From the IMG/VR virus record IMGVR_UViG_3300032273_000009, positions 1-21,007 of that record: DNA of 21,007 nucleotides; one strand, 5' to 3'. Below the pieces are notes generated by a model. That model did not search any database. It had not been told where the DNA came from and saw nothing but the letters and a program-made list of their open reading frames with translations. Shown here piece by piece: positions 7,957 through 14,657 of the stretch; positions within the stretch are counted from its first letter, which is position 1, and each line of letters begins with the position of its first letter. Source of the DNA: a virus. A program made the translations under genes and the position numbers.

Positions 7957-8558
7957 TTACTTCTTCGGAGGGGCTATGCCCATCGCACCGGCAAACGCCA
8001 TGAACGACTCGGCATCTTTCTGCTTCTCCAGATCAGACACTTTGCTGGTGCCGCCGGGTCGTGGACGGTCCAGTTCCCGCTGCACTTCCTCCACCTTGTC
8101 GTGGGGGACATGCGTGAGCACCCAGTAGTGCAGGTAGTTGAAGAACCGTTGGATGCTCAGGTCGAAGGGGTCTTGGCCTTTGCTGGCCGCTTCGCCGTCG
8201 AACGCTTCGTAGACACTGCCGACCGCTGCGACGAGGCGGAGGCAGACGTGGTAGGGCGCTGCGACCACTGCTCCGTCAGCCACTCGACAATCTCCATCGT
8301 CAGTTCCATCTCGATGTCACCGGACTTCAACCCGTCCTCGAACACCCGGTACTGCTCCGGCCCAAGGATCGCCAGCACGAACTCCAGCATCGCCTTGGCG
8401 ATCTCCACCGGGTCTTCGTTGGCCTGCGAGGCCATCAACAGCGTGAGCTGACCCGAAGTCGGGGGGACCGCCTCGAACTCTGTGCCTTCGATCATGAACT
8501 GAATCGGAACCGGATTATCCAGTACCGACTCACGTGCGCCAGTGCGAAACTCTTTCAT
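7957..8558 (-). CDS. Tail assembly chaperone, frameshifted long form (G-T type)
   Basis: The 133-residue short chaperone frame starts at 8558. A second frame, offset by -1, is open from 8316 down to the TAA at 7957 and has no good start of its own. This is the classic lambda gpG/gpGT arrangement just upstream of the tape measure, where ribosomes slip back one base to make a longer chaperone. A -1 slip in the overlap gives about 200 residues. The second frame contains a convincing helical segment (FNYLHYWVLTHVPHDKVEEV) typical of actinophage T domains. No standard slippery heptamer is visible between 8316 and 8157. Candidate sites with good A-site re-pairing are CGC-CCT, GCA-AAG and ACC-CCT. 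The fusion is known biology; the slip site is inferred. Confidence 0.8.
8157..8558 (-). CDS. Tail assembly chaperone, short form (G type)
   Basis: This 133-residue protein binds the tape measure protein during tail assembly in related phages. Residues 1-95 carry the folded domain (FEAVPPTSGQLTLLMASQAN, then LEFVLAILGPEQYRVFEDGL). Residues 100-133 are Ser/Thr/Lys/Arg-rich and probably disordered; they are the stretch that overlaps the second reading frame. The ATG at 8558 has AGGAGG nine bases upstream, one of the strongest ribosome sites here. It shares the 12-base leader TAGGAGGGTCCC with the tiny ORF at 14456. It lies 39 bases after the connector gene. Confident from position and the overlapping downstream frame. 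Confidence 0.9.
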   Translation of the reverse strand: MKEFRTGARESVLDNPVPIQFMIEGTEFEAVPPTSGQLTLLMASQANEDPVEIAKAMLEFVLAILGPEQYRVFEDGLKSGDIEMELTMEIVEWLTEQWSQRPTTSASASSQRSAVSTKRSTAKRPAKAKTPST

Positions 8559-8597
8559 GGGTGGGACCCTCCTAGTTGTCTGATCCGCTCAGCGTAC

Positions 8598-9047
8598 TCA
8601 GTTGGCAGCCGTCGTGATGGCAACGGCGGCATCCGCTGCCCGCTCGATCACATGGTCACCGTCACGGCCACTGGTCTTCTGGTACCAGCGAGCCACGCCG
8701 CCAGCAGCAGACCACGAGAAATACTGGTCCTTCGTGGACGCCGACCGGCCGTTCTCCACGATCGCCGCATGCGGAGCACGAGCACCCAAACGGAAGCCAC
8801 GCCCGTACTGGTTGCCGGTCCGCTCCACGTAAATCGACGCCAGGTAGGTGCCGACAGCGCCGCCACGATGCTTGGCGTTCAACGGATTGTTGACCGGGGC
8901 CAACGTCTGCGCTGTCTTCTTCGCCACAGCCATTGCTTGCTCACGCCACACCAGCACCGGGGCAGGCACAGGCGACGGACCGTTCATCCACAGTCGCCAG
9001 TTCGTCCTCGTCAGGTTGTCGTCAACCTTGACATCGAAGCCTGGCAT
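8598..9047 (-). CDS. HK97 gp10-like neck/connector protein
   Basis: This 149-residue protein is an HK97 gp10-type neck or tail-completion candidate. Supporting signs are its size, its position just before the tail chaperones, a central helix followed by RLGARAPHAAIVENGRSA at about 86-103 (a hallmark-like AxYVExG variant of this family), and a C-terminal Ala-rich helix. It has no cysteine, unlike its neighbours. The ATG lies one base beyond the previous stop region (stop at 9049-9051), so coupling is likely. It could equally be named a minor tail or head-tail connector protein; homologues are annotated both ways. Confidence 0.7.
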   Translation of the reverse strand: MPGFDVKVDDNLTRTNWRLWMNGPSPVPAPVLVWREQAMAVAKKTAQTLAPVNNPLNAKHRGGAVGTYLASIYVERTGNQYGRGFRLGARAPHAAIVENGRSASTKDQYFSWSAAGGVARWYQKTSGRDGDHVIERAADAAVAITTAAN

Positions 9048-9048
9048 C

Positions 9049-9576
9049 TCACGCCCACTTGTACGGGTTCACGAACACCTGCCAGAAGCCGCCGACGCAT
9101 CCACCCTGAGCGATCGTCGGCGTCCACGGACCCAACACGACCTTGCCCTGCTCGAAATCGCAGCACCGGATCGCCTTGTGCAACGCCCACTGATCCTGGA
9201 GCAGACTCAATGTCGTCTCCGTCAAGTCACCAGGCGACGGCAACGAACCGTCCTCTTCCATCGTCGGCATGCACCGCTGAATGCCCACCTCAACCTCGAA
9301 ACCGATCGGCCGTGCGCACGTGTCGTCCAACGTCGGGATCGGGAACGACTCGAACGAGAACGCCGAACCGGGCCGGATGTACGCCATGCCACACACGTCG
9401 TTCTGGCACTCCAAACCGCAGTAGTCCATCGACACCTGAGCACCGGGATACATGCCGCACCAGCAGACCGGGCCAGACCCGGCGTGCTCGACGTGCAGGC
9501 AGACGCACTCCAGCAACTGGGCCATCATCGGGATGACGGGGTTCACCGTCCACTCCGGCAACTCTTGGTCGGGCAT
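9049..9576 (-). CDS. Cysteine-rich head-tail connector-type protein
   Basis: The 175-residue product starts at an ATG overlapping the previous TAA (TAATG), with GGAAG five bases upstream. It contains 12 cysteines, many in pairs: C24/C26, C38/C40, C53/C57/C62 and C138/C139. The C-terminal half is predicted helical-plus-strand and ends in an aromatic segment (FWQVFVNPYKW). Its slot between the larger connector candidate and the gp10-like gene suggests a stopper, adaptor or tail terminator. No catalytic motif is seen. The cysteine pairs suggest a metal site or disulfides, not verified. Function is from context only. Confidence 0.65.
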   Translation of the reverse strand: MPDQELPEWTVNPVIPMMAQLLECVCLHVEHAGSGPVCWCGMYPGAQVSMDYCGLECQNDVCGMAYIRPGSAFSFESFPIPTLDDTCARPIGFEVEVGIQRCMPTMEEDGSLPSPGDLTETTLSLLQDQWALHKAIRCCDFEQGKVVLGPWTPTIAQGGCVGGFWQVFVNPYKWA

Positions 9577-10391
9577 TACTTCTTCCGCATCTGCATCGTG
9601 GTGAGGCGATGCTTCGTGGACGGCATGTCCGGCGACCAGATCAACGGCGGGGTCTTCAACTGGTTCGGGTTCACCGAATAGACGTAGGCGTCAACCTCAC
9701 GGATGCCGGTGCCGTTCTCCCAGATGCTCGCACCCAACTCCATCGTGACGCCCTGACGGGTCACAGACGTGACCGACGACGGCAGCTTGCACTTCTCACC
9801 CATGCACGCCTTGGCGAACTCGCAGGACAACAGACCGGCAGCCCACAGGCCCGCCTCGGTCGGCAGGATGCCGGGGATGTACTTGATCGTGATGGTGCCG
9901 ATCGCACCCTCCGGGGCACCCATGTTCTGGCAATCAGGCCAGCAGTAGCCGTCCTGGCGCACGAGGATGTTGCCGTTGTCGATGCGGAACAACTGGGGGT
10001 CCAGCTTCCAGCCGTCGATGTTCACCTCGGTGATTGCAGCTACCTGACCGGGCATGATCAGCTCACACACGTTGCAGCAAGAGCAGGTGCCGTCCTTGCG
10101 GCAGGCGGCATTCTTCCAGTTCCCGAACGAATCCACGTACGGGTTCATCCACGAACTGCCGAAGCAGACAGCACACGGTTCCGGCGAGAAGCAGGGACGC
10201 ATCGTCACCGGGCACGAGCCGACCCGGCCGCCGGTAAGGGTGCGGATGGTTGACCAAGCCAACGACATAGCCCGGACTTGCAGATCACTCTCGTAATCTG
10301 CGAAGTCCGGGCAGCAGTCGAAGTTCGGCTTGTAGGGGAGACAAACGCCTGGTTCGTTCTCCCCGAAGTCGTATACGTCCGAGAGCGGCAT
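9576..10391 (-). CDS. Very cysteine-rich head-tail connector-type protein
   Basis: This 271-residue protein carries 17 cysteines, over 6 percent of residues. The densest group is at 97-109 (CRKDGTCSCCNVC), a plausible zinc- or disulfide-cross-braced loop; others sit at 60-76 and 190-201. The rest is a mixed alpha/beta protein, with a helix near 33-50 and strands such as AIGTITIKYIPGI at 163-175. In actinophages a protein of this type lies between the major tail protein and the neck genes and is called a head-to-tail connector; I use that name with caution. The start ATG at 10391 has only a weak ribosome site. It overlaps the next gene by one base. Confidence 0.65.
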   Translation of the reverse strand: MPLSDVYDFGENEPGVCLPYKPNFDCCPDFADYESDLQVRAMSLAWSTIRTLTGGRVGSCPVTMRPCFSPEPCAVCFGSSWMNPYVDSFGNWKNAACRKDGTCSCCNVCELIMPGQVAAITEVNIDGWKLDPQLFRIDNGNILVRQDGYCWPDCQNMGAPEGAIGTITIKYIPGILPTEAGLWAAGLLSCEFAKACMGEKCKLPSSVTSVTRQGVTMELGASIWENGTGIREVDAYVYSVNPNQLKTPPLIWSPDMPSTKHRLTTMQMRKK

Positions 10392-10408
10392 GCCTCAGAC
10401 GTTACTCG

Positions 10409-11404
10409 TCACTCGGCAGGTGGCGTGGCACTTGCCGCAGCAGCAGCCTTCTTGACTGGCTTCGCCGCTGCCTGCACACCGGCTGCGCCGACGATGCTGA
10501 CATCGAAGTCGTACGGGATGCAAGCCCCATCCGGGCCAGGTGCAGGAATCACCTGGAGGGTGTAGTCGCCGTCAGCGAGGTAGGTGTGAGTCAGCTCGGT
10601 CCCGGTGTCCGGGTCGTTCGACTCGTCGCCGTCGCCCCAGGTCACACCGACGTACTGGCCGGTCTGGAAGCACGGATCGGCACCCGCACGAGGAATGGTC
10701 ACGGTCACCTCAGCGCCGGACACTTCCACGGTCAGACCTTCCGGCGTCAACGGCACACAGCCGTCGGTCGCCTCAGGCGGATCGCTCGTCGTGAAGATCA
10801 CGTACAGGTGATCGTCCGGGTCAAGCGGGTCAGGCAGCAGCGTGTCCGGGTACGGACCGTTGCCCCAGGCGTTGCCGTCCTTCGTCGCCGCACCAGTGAT
10901 GGTGAACGTGATGGCAGCGTTCTCGATGGTGAAGTCACCAATGACGCCACCCTGCAAGCAGGGGAGCAGCAGGTAGCCGTTCGCACCAGCATCGCCCTCA
11001 CAGGCAACACCGGGGACACCCATCCAGACTTCGAGAGCGAAGCCAGACGAGTCGAGCGTGATCTGCGAGTTCATCTTGAAGCCGATGATGTCGCCCGCTG
11101 CGTCGGTCACAACCGGCTGACCGGTGATGAGCGAGAACAGACACGGCTGAACCTCACAGAAGACGATCTCGACGCCGTACCCATCGAAGGTGGCCGAACC
11201 GGTGTCACGGACACAGGTCTTGCCGTTGGCGTTCGTGACCGTGATCTCTTCGGCCTCGGTGATGTTGGCGGTGAGGGCCACGCTGACGAAGCCCTCAGTG
11301 ACGATGGAGTTGTCGTTCCCGTACTCGGGACCGCAACATCCGTCGGTCTTCGTGACCCGCATCGTCCGTCCTCGGACCAGCGGGAAGCTGTTTGCATTTG
11401 CCAT
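10409..11404 (-). CDS. Major tail protein with C-terminal PKD/Ig-like domain
   Basis: The 331-residue product was started at the ATG at 11404, because AAGGAG lies seven bases upstream and the 22 residues before it look non-coding. Residues 1-190 match the pattern I associate with actinophage major tail proteins (TNANGKTCVRD, then LITGQPVVTDA, FALEVWMGVPG, LQGGVIGDFTIENAAI). Residues 220-306 form an Ig-like/PKD domain with VTWGDGDESNDP and THTYLADGDYTLQV. Such domains decorate the outer tail surface. The last 25 residues are a low-complexity Ala/Lys tail. The protein holds ten cysteines. It forms the tail tube in the model; here the gene lies ahead of the connector candidates. Confidence 0.8.
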   Translation of the reverse strand: MANANSFPLVRGRTMRVTKTDGCCGPEYGNDNSIVTEGFVSVALTANITEAEEITVTNANGKTCVRDTGSATFDGYGVEIVFCEVQPCLFSLITGQPVVTDAAGDIIGFKMNSQITLDSSGFALEVWMGVPGVACEGDAGANGYLLLPCLQGGVIGDFTIENAAITFTITGAATKDGNAWGNGPYPDTLLPDPLDPDDHLYVIFTTSDPPEATDGCVPLTPEGLTVEVSGAEVTVTIPRAGADPCFQTGQYVGVTWGDGDESNDPDTGTELTHTYLADGDYTLQVIPAPGPDGACIPYDFDVSIVGAAGVQAAAKPVKKAAAAASATPPAE

Positions 11405-11415
11405 GTGATTGCTCC

Positions 11416-12234
11416 TTACGTGGCCGGGATTGTGGGATCGCAGGTCGCAGTGGCGTGAACCACCATGCACTCGACCAGTGGAACGTAAATGCGCTCAGCG
11501 AGTGCACGCTGAGGGTCACAGGTACCGTCGGGACGATTCACTTCCGGGACGACCTGCGAAAGCACGTCGCCCTGAATCAGTGAAACTCGGCCAGTCAGGT
11601 ACACGTCTTGAATGCCTCCGGGGGTGTTGTTGGCGACCGGGATCACCTTCGTCCCCAGGAACGTCTCGTAGCCGCCTGCGCCGTCCTCGAACACCAGCTT
11701 CTGCGAACGAGCGCAAGCTGCCATCGAGCGGTGCATGTGGATCACGCCGTACGAGCCGTACAGGACCGACGCAACGTCTTCCATGACCATGATCGTTTCT
11801 CGGATCGACAACTCACCGAGGTCCTGATCGGTGTTGGCCTCAAGCCACCCGGAGATGTACTCGTCAACCTGACGACCCTCCGAGAAGCTGAGCCGTTCTT
11901 CGGCACCGGCCATTGCGTCTTCCAACGCAACCAGCCCACAGTCGTTGCCGTCGTACACGGCGAAGGGTTCCCCCTCCACCAGTTCGGGCTTGCCGAACTC
12001 TTTGTACCCGTCAACCGGCGGGATTGGTGTCGTCTGCGGATCGCAGAGCTGCTGATCAACGCTGTAGCACAGCTCGGTCCACAGTCCGCCCTCGGCGCAA
12101 GCGTTGGTGACGTACTCGGCCCCGAGAAGGTCGTGATCACCAGCAGGGATGATGTTCGCATGTCCGAGGTACCCGTTCTGATTCACGACCGGAGCCGGAA
12201 TCTCGATGTACTTCTTCGCTGCCTGGATGCTCAT
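11416..12234 (-). CDS. Second capsid-like protein (possible pentamer/vertex protein)
   Basis: This 272-residue protein follows the major capsid gene and begins with a near-perfect AAGGAGGT, six bases before the ATG. It has elements I associate with actinophage proteins annotated as capsid pentamer proteins: VEGEPFAVYDGNDC, a helix LSIRETIMVMEDVASVLYG, YGVIHMHRSMAA, and a strand region ending GRVSLIQGDVLS. That suggests an HK97-fold relative that could occupy vertices while the main protein makes hexamers, as gp24 does in T4. Nine cysteines are present. It could instead be a decoration protein or a tail component. The second-capsid idea is inference and needs structure comparison. Confidence 0.55.
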   Translation of the reverse strand: MSIQAAKKYIEIPAPVVNQNGYLGHANIIPAGDHDLLGAEYVTNACAEGGLWTELCYSVDQQLCDPQTTPIPPVDGYKEFGKPELVEGEPFAVYDGNDCGLVALEDAMAGAEERLSFSEGRQVDEYISGWLEANTDQDLGELSIRETIMVMEDVASVLYGSYGVIHMHRSMAACARSQKLVFEDGAGGYETFLGTKVIPVANNTPGGIQDVYLTGRVSLIQGDVLSQVVPEVNRPDGTCDPQRALAERIYVPLVECMVVHATATCDPTIPAT

Positions 12235-12271
12235 GGGACTACCTCCTTCGAGTGGTCGGCCAGTGCCCTGA

Positions 12272-12297
12272 GGGGAAGAGGGTCCCTCCGCTTCCCC
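12272..12297 (-). other. Bulged hairpin in the capsid intergenic gap
   Basis: In the 77-base gap after the major capsid gene, GGGGAA (12272-12277) pairs with TTCCCC (12292-12297), and GAGG (12278-12281) pairs with CCTC (12285-12288), leaving a three-base bulge and a three-base loop. No T-run follows on the transcribed strand, so it is a weak terminator candidate. Partial attenuation, mRNA processing or 3' end protection are alternatives. Confidence 0.45.
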
Positions 12298-12311
12298 CCA
12301 GGACTACTTGC

Positions 12312-14015
12312 TCAGGTCGTCGGCGGGACCGGCGTGACGGGTGCGGTGTGGCACACGTCGATGTCGTCCAGGACGCCCTTGCCGCTGACGCAGATCGGGA
12401 GAGTGATGGCGCACGTGTGGGTGCACTTCTGGACGGCGAGGATGCCTTCCTCCACGAACAGTGCCGTGTACTGGTTGGCTTCCAGGTTCGGGCTGTCGTA
12501 GACCGCATCGAGGTTGATCACGTCGGCGGTGCCCTTGATCCAGGTACCGGCCGGGTACATGAGGATGGTGACCTCATCCGGGATGGTCACGTCGCAACCA
12601 TCGACCACGGGGTCCTGGAAGTCGTAGACCCACTGGACGCTCAGGTTGCGAGCGCTGAACCAGCCGTCGATCTCGGCGTCAGTGACGTTCGAGGAATCCC
12701 GATCGTTCTGCATGGCGAGGTCGATGCGGATGAGTTCCTTGAGCCAGTACGGGGCGACAACTTCCAACTCAGCGGTCTGGCTGAGGCGGTAGCTGTAGCG
12801 CATGCCGATCGCCGTGTAGACGATGCCCTCAAGGGTGATGCTGAGCGAGCCAGCAGCGACACCGACGACCGGGGTACCGGCAGCCATGAGCATCGTGTCG
12901 AGGATGTACTTGTTCACCTTGTGCTGGTGAGCAACGAGTGCACCTTCGATGAAGCGCTGGACCAACTCGGGGTAGGCGGCCTCGGTCAGCAGGGGCGACT
13001 TGATGCACATGCCGATGGCGTCCAGGCGGACCTCATCGAACGGCGGGCAGTCAACCATGCAGCAGTCCTTGCAGTCGCCTGCAATGGCTTCCGGCTCGGT
13101 CTGGAAGAAGCCACACGCCTCGTAGATGTCCTCGAACGACGGGCCGGTCGTCCAGCGGATGCCACCACGGGTGACGTTCATCTCGGGGAGGTCGAGGATG
13201 CCTTCCAGCGTCTCGTACTGACAGATGTCGTACAGCGTCTCGGACGGGGCGCACCAGCCGCCAGCGGCGACGAGCGAACCACCGGGGAGGCGAGCAGCGT
13301 CTCCGGCCTTCCAGAGAAGGTCCATGTCGCCAGCGCCGTCGTTCGACTGAACGAGGTCACCGAAACCCTGCTTCTGGATGAGCGCTGCGCCGTAGCGCTG
13401 ACGCACACCACCGGAAGCGGAGGCGAGGTTCTGCTTGGGAAGACCCTTGGTCCGGCTGAGGATGGCTGCGGTGGCCGCTGCCATTCCATCGAGGTCAGCG
13501 CCGTTGGCGTAGCCGGGAACATCCGCTGCGGCGATCAGGGATGCGGTCTGGGTCTTTGTCGGCACGATCACCTCGGGGGCTGCGGCTGCCGCACGAGCGA
13601 CAGGCGATGGAGTCGCTGCGGATGCGGCGACGGGTTCTGGGACGACCTCAACCTCAGCGGCTGGGACGACTTCTGCCTCGGCAGCAGCGGCGACCGGCTC
13701 GGCCGGGACTTCCTCTGCGACGGGGGCGGCTTCCTCGGCCACTTCGGCTTCCTCGGCCTCGGCCTCGGGTGCGGGAGCGACATCGGAAAGGGCGGCAACC
13801 CGGTCGGCCTTCGCCTGAGCGGCAGCAGCCAGCTCGGCGTCAGCGGCACGCAGGGTGTCGATGGATGCCTTGATCGCCTCAGCGGCGTCCAGGTCTTCGT
13901 CCGAGGAATCCTCGGAGATGGCGAGAGCGTTGAAAGCGTCGAGCGCCTTGTTGATCTCAGCCTCGATGGCGGTGCGATCCGTGATCGCTGCGATGTCTTC
14001 GGGAAGTTCGTACAT
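12312..14015 (-). CDS. Major capsid protein with fused scaffold-like N-terminus
   Basis: The 567-residue product starts at an ATG with GGAG upstream. Residues 1-75 form a coiled coil (AIEAEINKALDAFNAL). Residues 76-150 are a low-complexity Ala/Glu/Pro/Val linker. From about 160 onward lies the HK97-type capsid region as seen in actinophages: ETLYDICQYETLEGILDLPE near 259-278, VTRGGIRWTTGPSFEDI at 281-297, a cysteine cluster at 301-323, and DEVRLDAIGMCIKSPLLTEA at 327-346. The N-terminal part resembles a delta or scaffold domain, usually cut off during maturation by the upstream protease. Thirteen cysteines are present. The ribosome site and an isolated promoter-like site upstream suit a highly made protein. 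Confidence 0.9.
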   Translation of the reverse strand: MYELPEDIAAITDRTAIEAEINKALDAFNALAISEDSSDEDLDAAEAIKASIDTLRAADAELAAAAQAKADRVAALSDVAPAPEAEAEEAEVAEEAAPVAEEVPAEPVAAAAEAEVVPAAEVEVVPEPVAASAATPSPVARAAAAAPEVIVPTKTQTASLIAAADVPGYANGADLDGMAAATAAILSRTKGLPKQNLASASGGVRQRYGAALIQKQGFGDLVQSNDGAGDMDLLWKAGDAARLPGGSLVAAGGWCAPSETLYDICQYETLEGILDLPEMNVTRGGIRWTTGPSFEDIYEACGFFQTEPEAIAGDCKDCCMVDCPPFDEVRLDAIGMCIKSPLLTEAAYPELVQRFIEGALVAHQHKVNKYILDTMLMAAGTPVVGVAAGSLSITLEGIVYTAIGMRYSYRLSQTAELEVVAPYWLKELIRIDLAMQNDRDSSNVTDAEIDGWFSARNLSVQWVYDFQDPVVDGCDVTIPDEVTILMYPAGTWIKGTADVINLDAVYDSPNLEANQYTALFVEEGILAVQKCTHTCAITLPICVSGKGVLDDIDVCHTAPVTPVPPTT

Positions 14016-14117
14016 GACGTGTCTCCTGTGATGGGACGGACAGATGATGGTTCACCGATCCCCCGCTTCACGGAGAGAACACACGTCTGGCTTCGCCATG
14101 ACGGGTGGGCGTCTGAT

Positions 14118-14152
14118 CCACAGCGTATACACACCCTGTGGGTTCAGCGCAA
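14118..14152 (-). promoter_or_regulatory. Promoter-like site with dyad ahead of the capsid gene
   Basis: On the minus strand TTGCGC (14152-14147) is followed after 17 bases by TATACG (14129-14124), a moderate match to a sigma-70 type promoter. An inverted repeat, CCACAG at 14118-14123 and CTGTGG at 14136-14141, flanks the -10 box with 12 bases between arms, so it could be an operator. The 145-base stretch from 14016 to 14160 holds no gene I can support. Weak by itself. Confidence 0.4.
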
Positions 14153-14160
14153 CATACCCC

Positions 14161-14307
14161 TCATTCTCGCCACGAGCGCTGCTCGTAGGACCCACCGTTC
14201 GTCCGCACCAGCCGGAGGCAATCGGCCAGGTGAAGGCACCGATACTCGTCCCCGTCCAGCTTGATCCAGAAGAACGCCGACTTCTTCCTCTTGCCGCATC
14301 GGCTCAT
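14161..14307 (-). CDS. Small 48-residue protein
   Basis: This ORF starts at an ATG overlapping the TGA that ends the small ORF upstream (ATGA), so the two are coupled. The product begins with a basic patch (MSRCGKRKK), then FFWIKLDGDEYRCLHLADC and a helix-like LRLVR, and ends RSWRE. Cysteines are at 4, 25 and 32. It looks like a folded small protein rather than chance sequence because of the coupling and regular hydrophobic spacing. The family is not recognised. It sits between the protease/membrane genes and the capsid gene. No function is proposed. Confidence 0.6.
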   Translation of the reverse strand: MSRCGKRKKSAFFWIKLDGDEYRCLHLADCLRLVRTNGGSYEQRSWRE

Positions 14308-14456
14308 GCCTTCGCACGGGCATAGGTGCCGTTGTGCTTCCGTGCGACCGTGATCGCCTCGGACAACGACCCGACATTCACTTTCCTACCGTCCTTGTAC
14401 GTGACCACGTACCCTTTCGCCTTGCGGCGACCGCCTCAAGCATGCAACGACTTCAT
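14304..14456 (-). CDS. Small ORF interrupted by an in-frame TGA at codon 7
   Basis: A strong ribosome site (AGGAGG, six bases upstream) precedes an ATG at 14456. The frame reads MKSLHA, then TGA at 14438-14436, then continues for 43 codons without a stop to a TGA at 14304 that overlaps the next start. The distal part (KGYVVTYKDGRKVNVGSL, then EAITVARKHNGTYARAKA) looks like a real small domain with beta strands and a helix. Options are stop-codon readthrough, a disabled gene, a sequencing or assembly error, or a real GTG start after the stop (34 residues; AAGG lies 11 bases upstream). TGA ends most genes here, so general recoding is excluded. The sequence alone does not settle it. Confidence 0.5.
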
Positions 14457-14473
14457 GGGGACCCTCCTATGGC

Positions 14474-14656
14474 TCAGTCGTCGTTCTTGGAGACGACGGG
14501 CTGGTTCTCGGTCATGTCAGCATTGCCGATCAGGTACCCGATCACCAACGTCAACGCCGGAACTCCGACCTCGGTGGCGAGTCCGGCGATCATGCCGAAG
14601 ATGAGTGCAAGGGCGACCACGCCCAGCGTGATGATCTTCACCACTGAAATCTGCAT
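14474..14656 (-). CDS. Small membrane protein
   Basis: This 60-residue ORF has a good ribosome site (GGAGG, six bases upstream) that lies inside the 3' end of the protease gene, which ends one base before it. Residues 5-27 (VVKIITLGVVALALIFGMIA) form one clear membrane helix. A shorter hydrophobic stretch (VPALTLVIGYLIG) at about 32-44 could be a second, and the C-terminus is acidic and polar. Its size and helices would fit a small holin-like protein or a head-assembly membrane factor. Family and role are not identified. Confidence 0.75.
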   Translation of the reverse strand: MQISVVKIITLGVVALALIFGMIAGLATEVGVPALTLVIGYLIGNADMTENQPVVSKNDD

Positions 14657-14657
14657 G

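Noticed and set aside
6575-8128. 517-codon plus-strand ORF across the tape measure
   Set aside because: Ser/Ala/Thr/Pro-rich reverse-frame shadow spanning two genuine genes and the frameshift region.
12272-12297. Rho-independent terminator
   Set aside because: A hairpin is present but no T-run follows on the transcribed strand; kept only as a structural element.
12252-14264. 670-codon plus-strand ORF antisense to the capsid gene
   Set aside because: It is an antisense shadow of high-GC coding sequence; the minus frame has ribosome sites and recognisable capsid motifs, and this frame has none.
14304-14456. General TGA reassignment (TGA read as sense)
   Set aside because: TGA serves as a functional stop at many tightly overlapping junctions (for example 20075, 19854 and 3663), so TGA is not recoded throughout.
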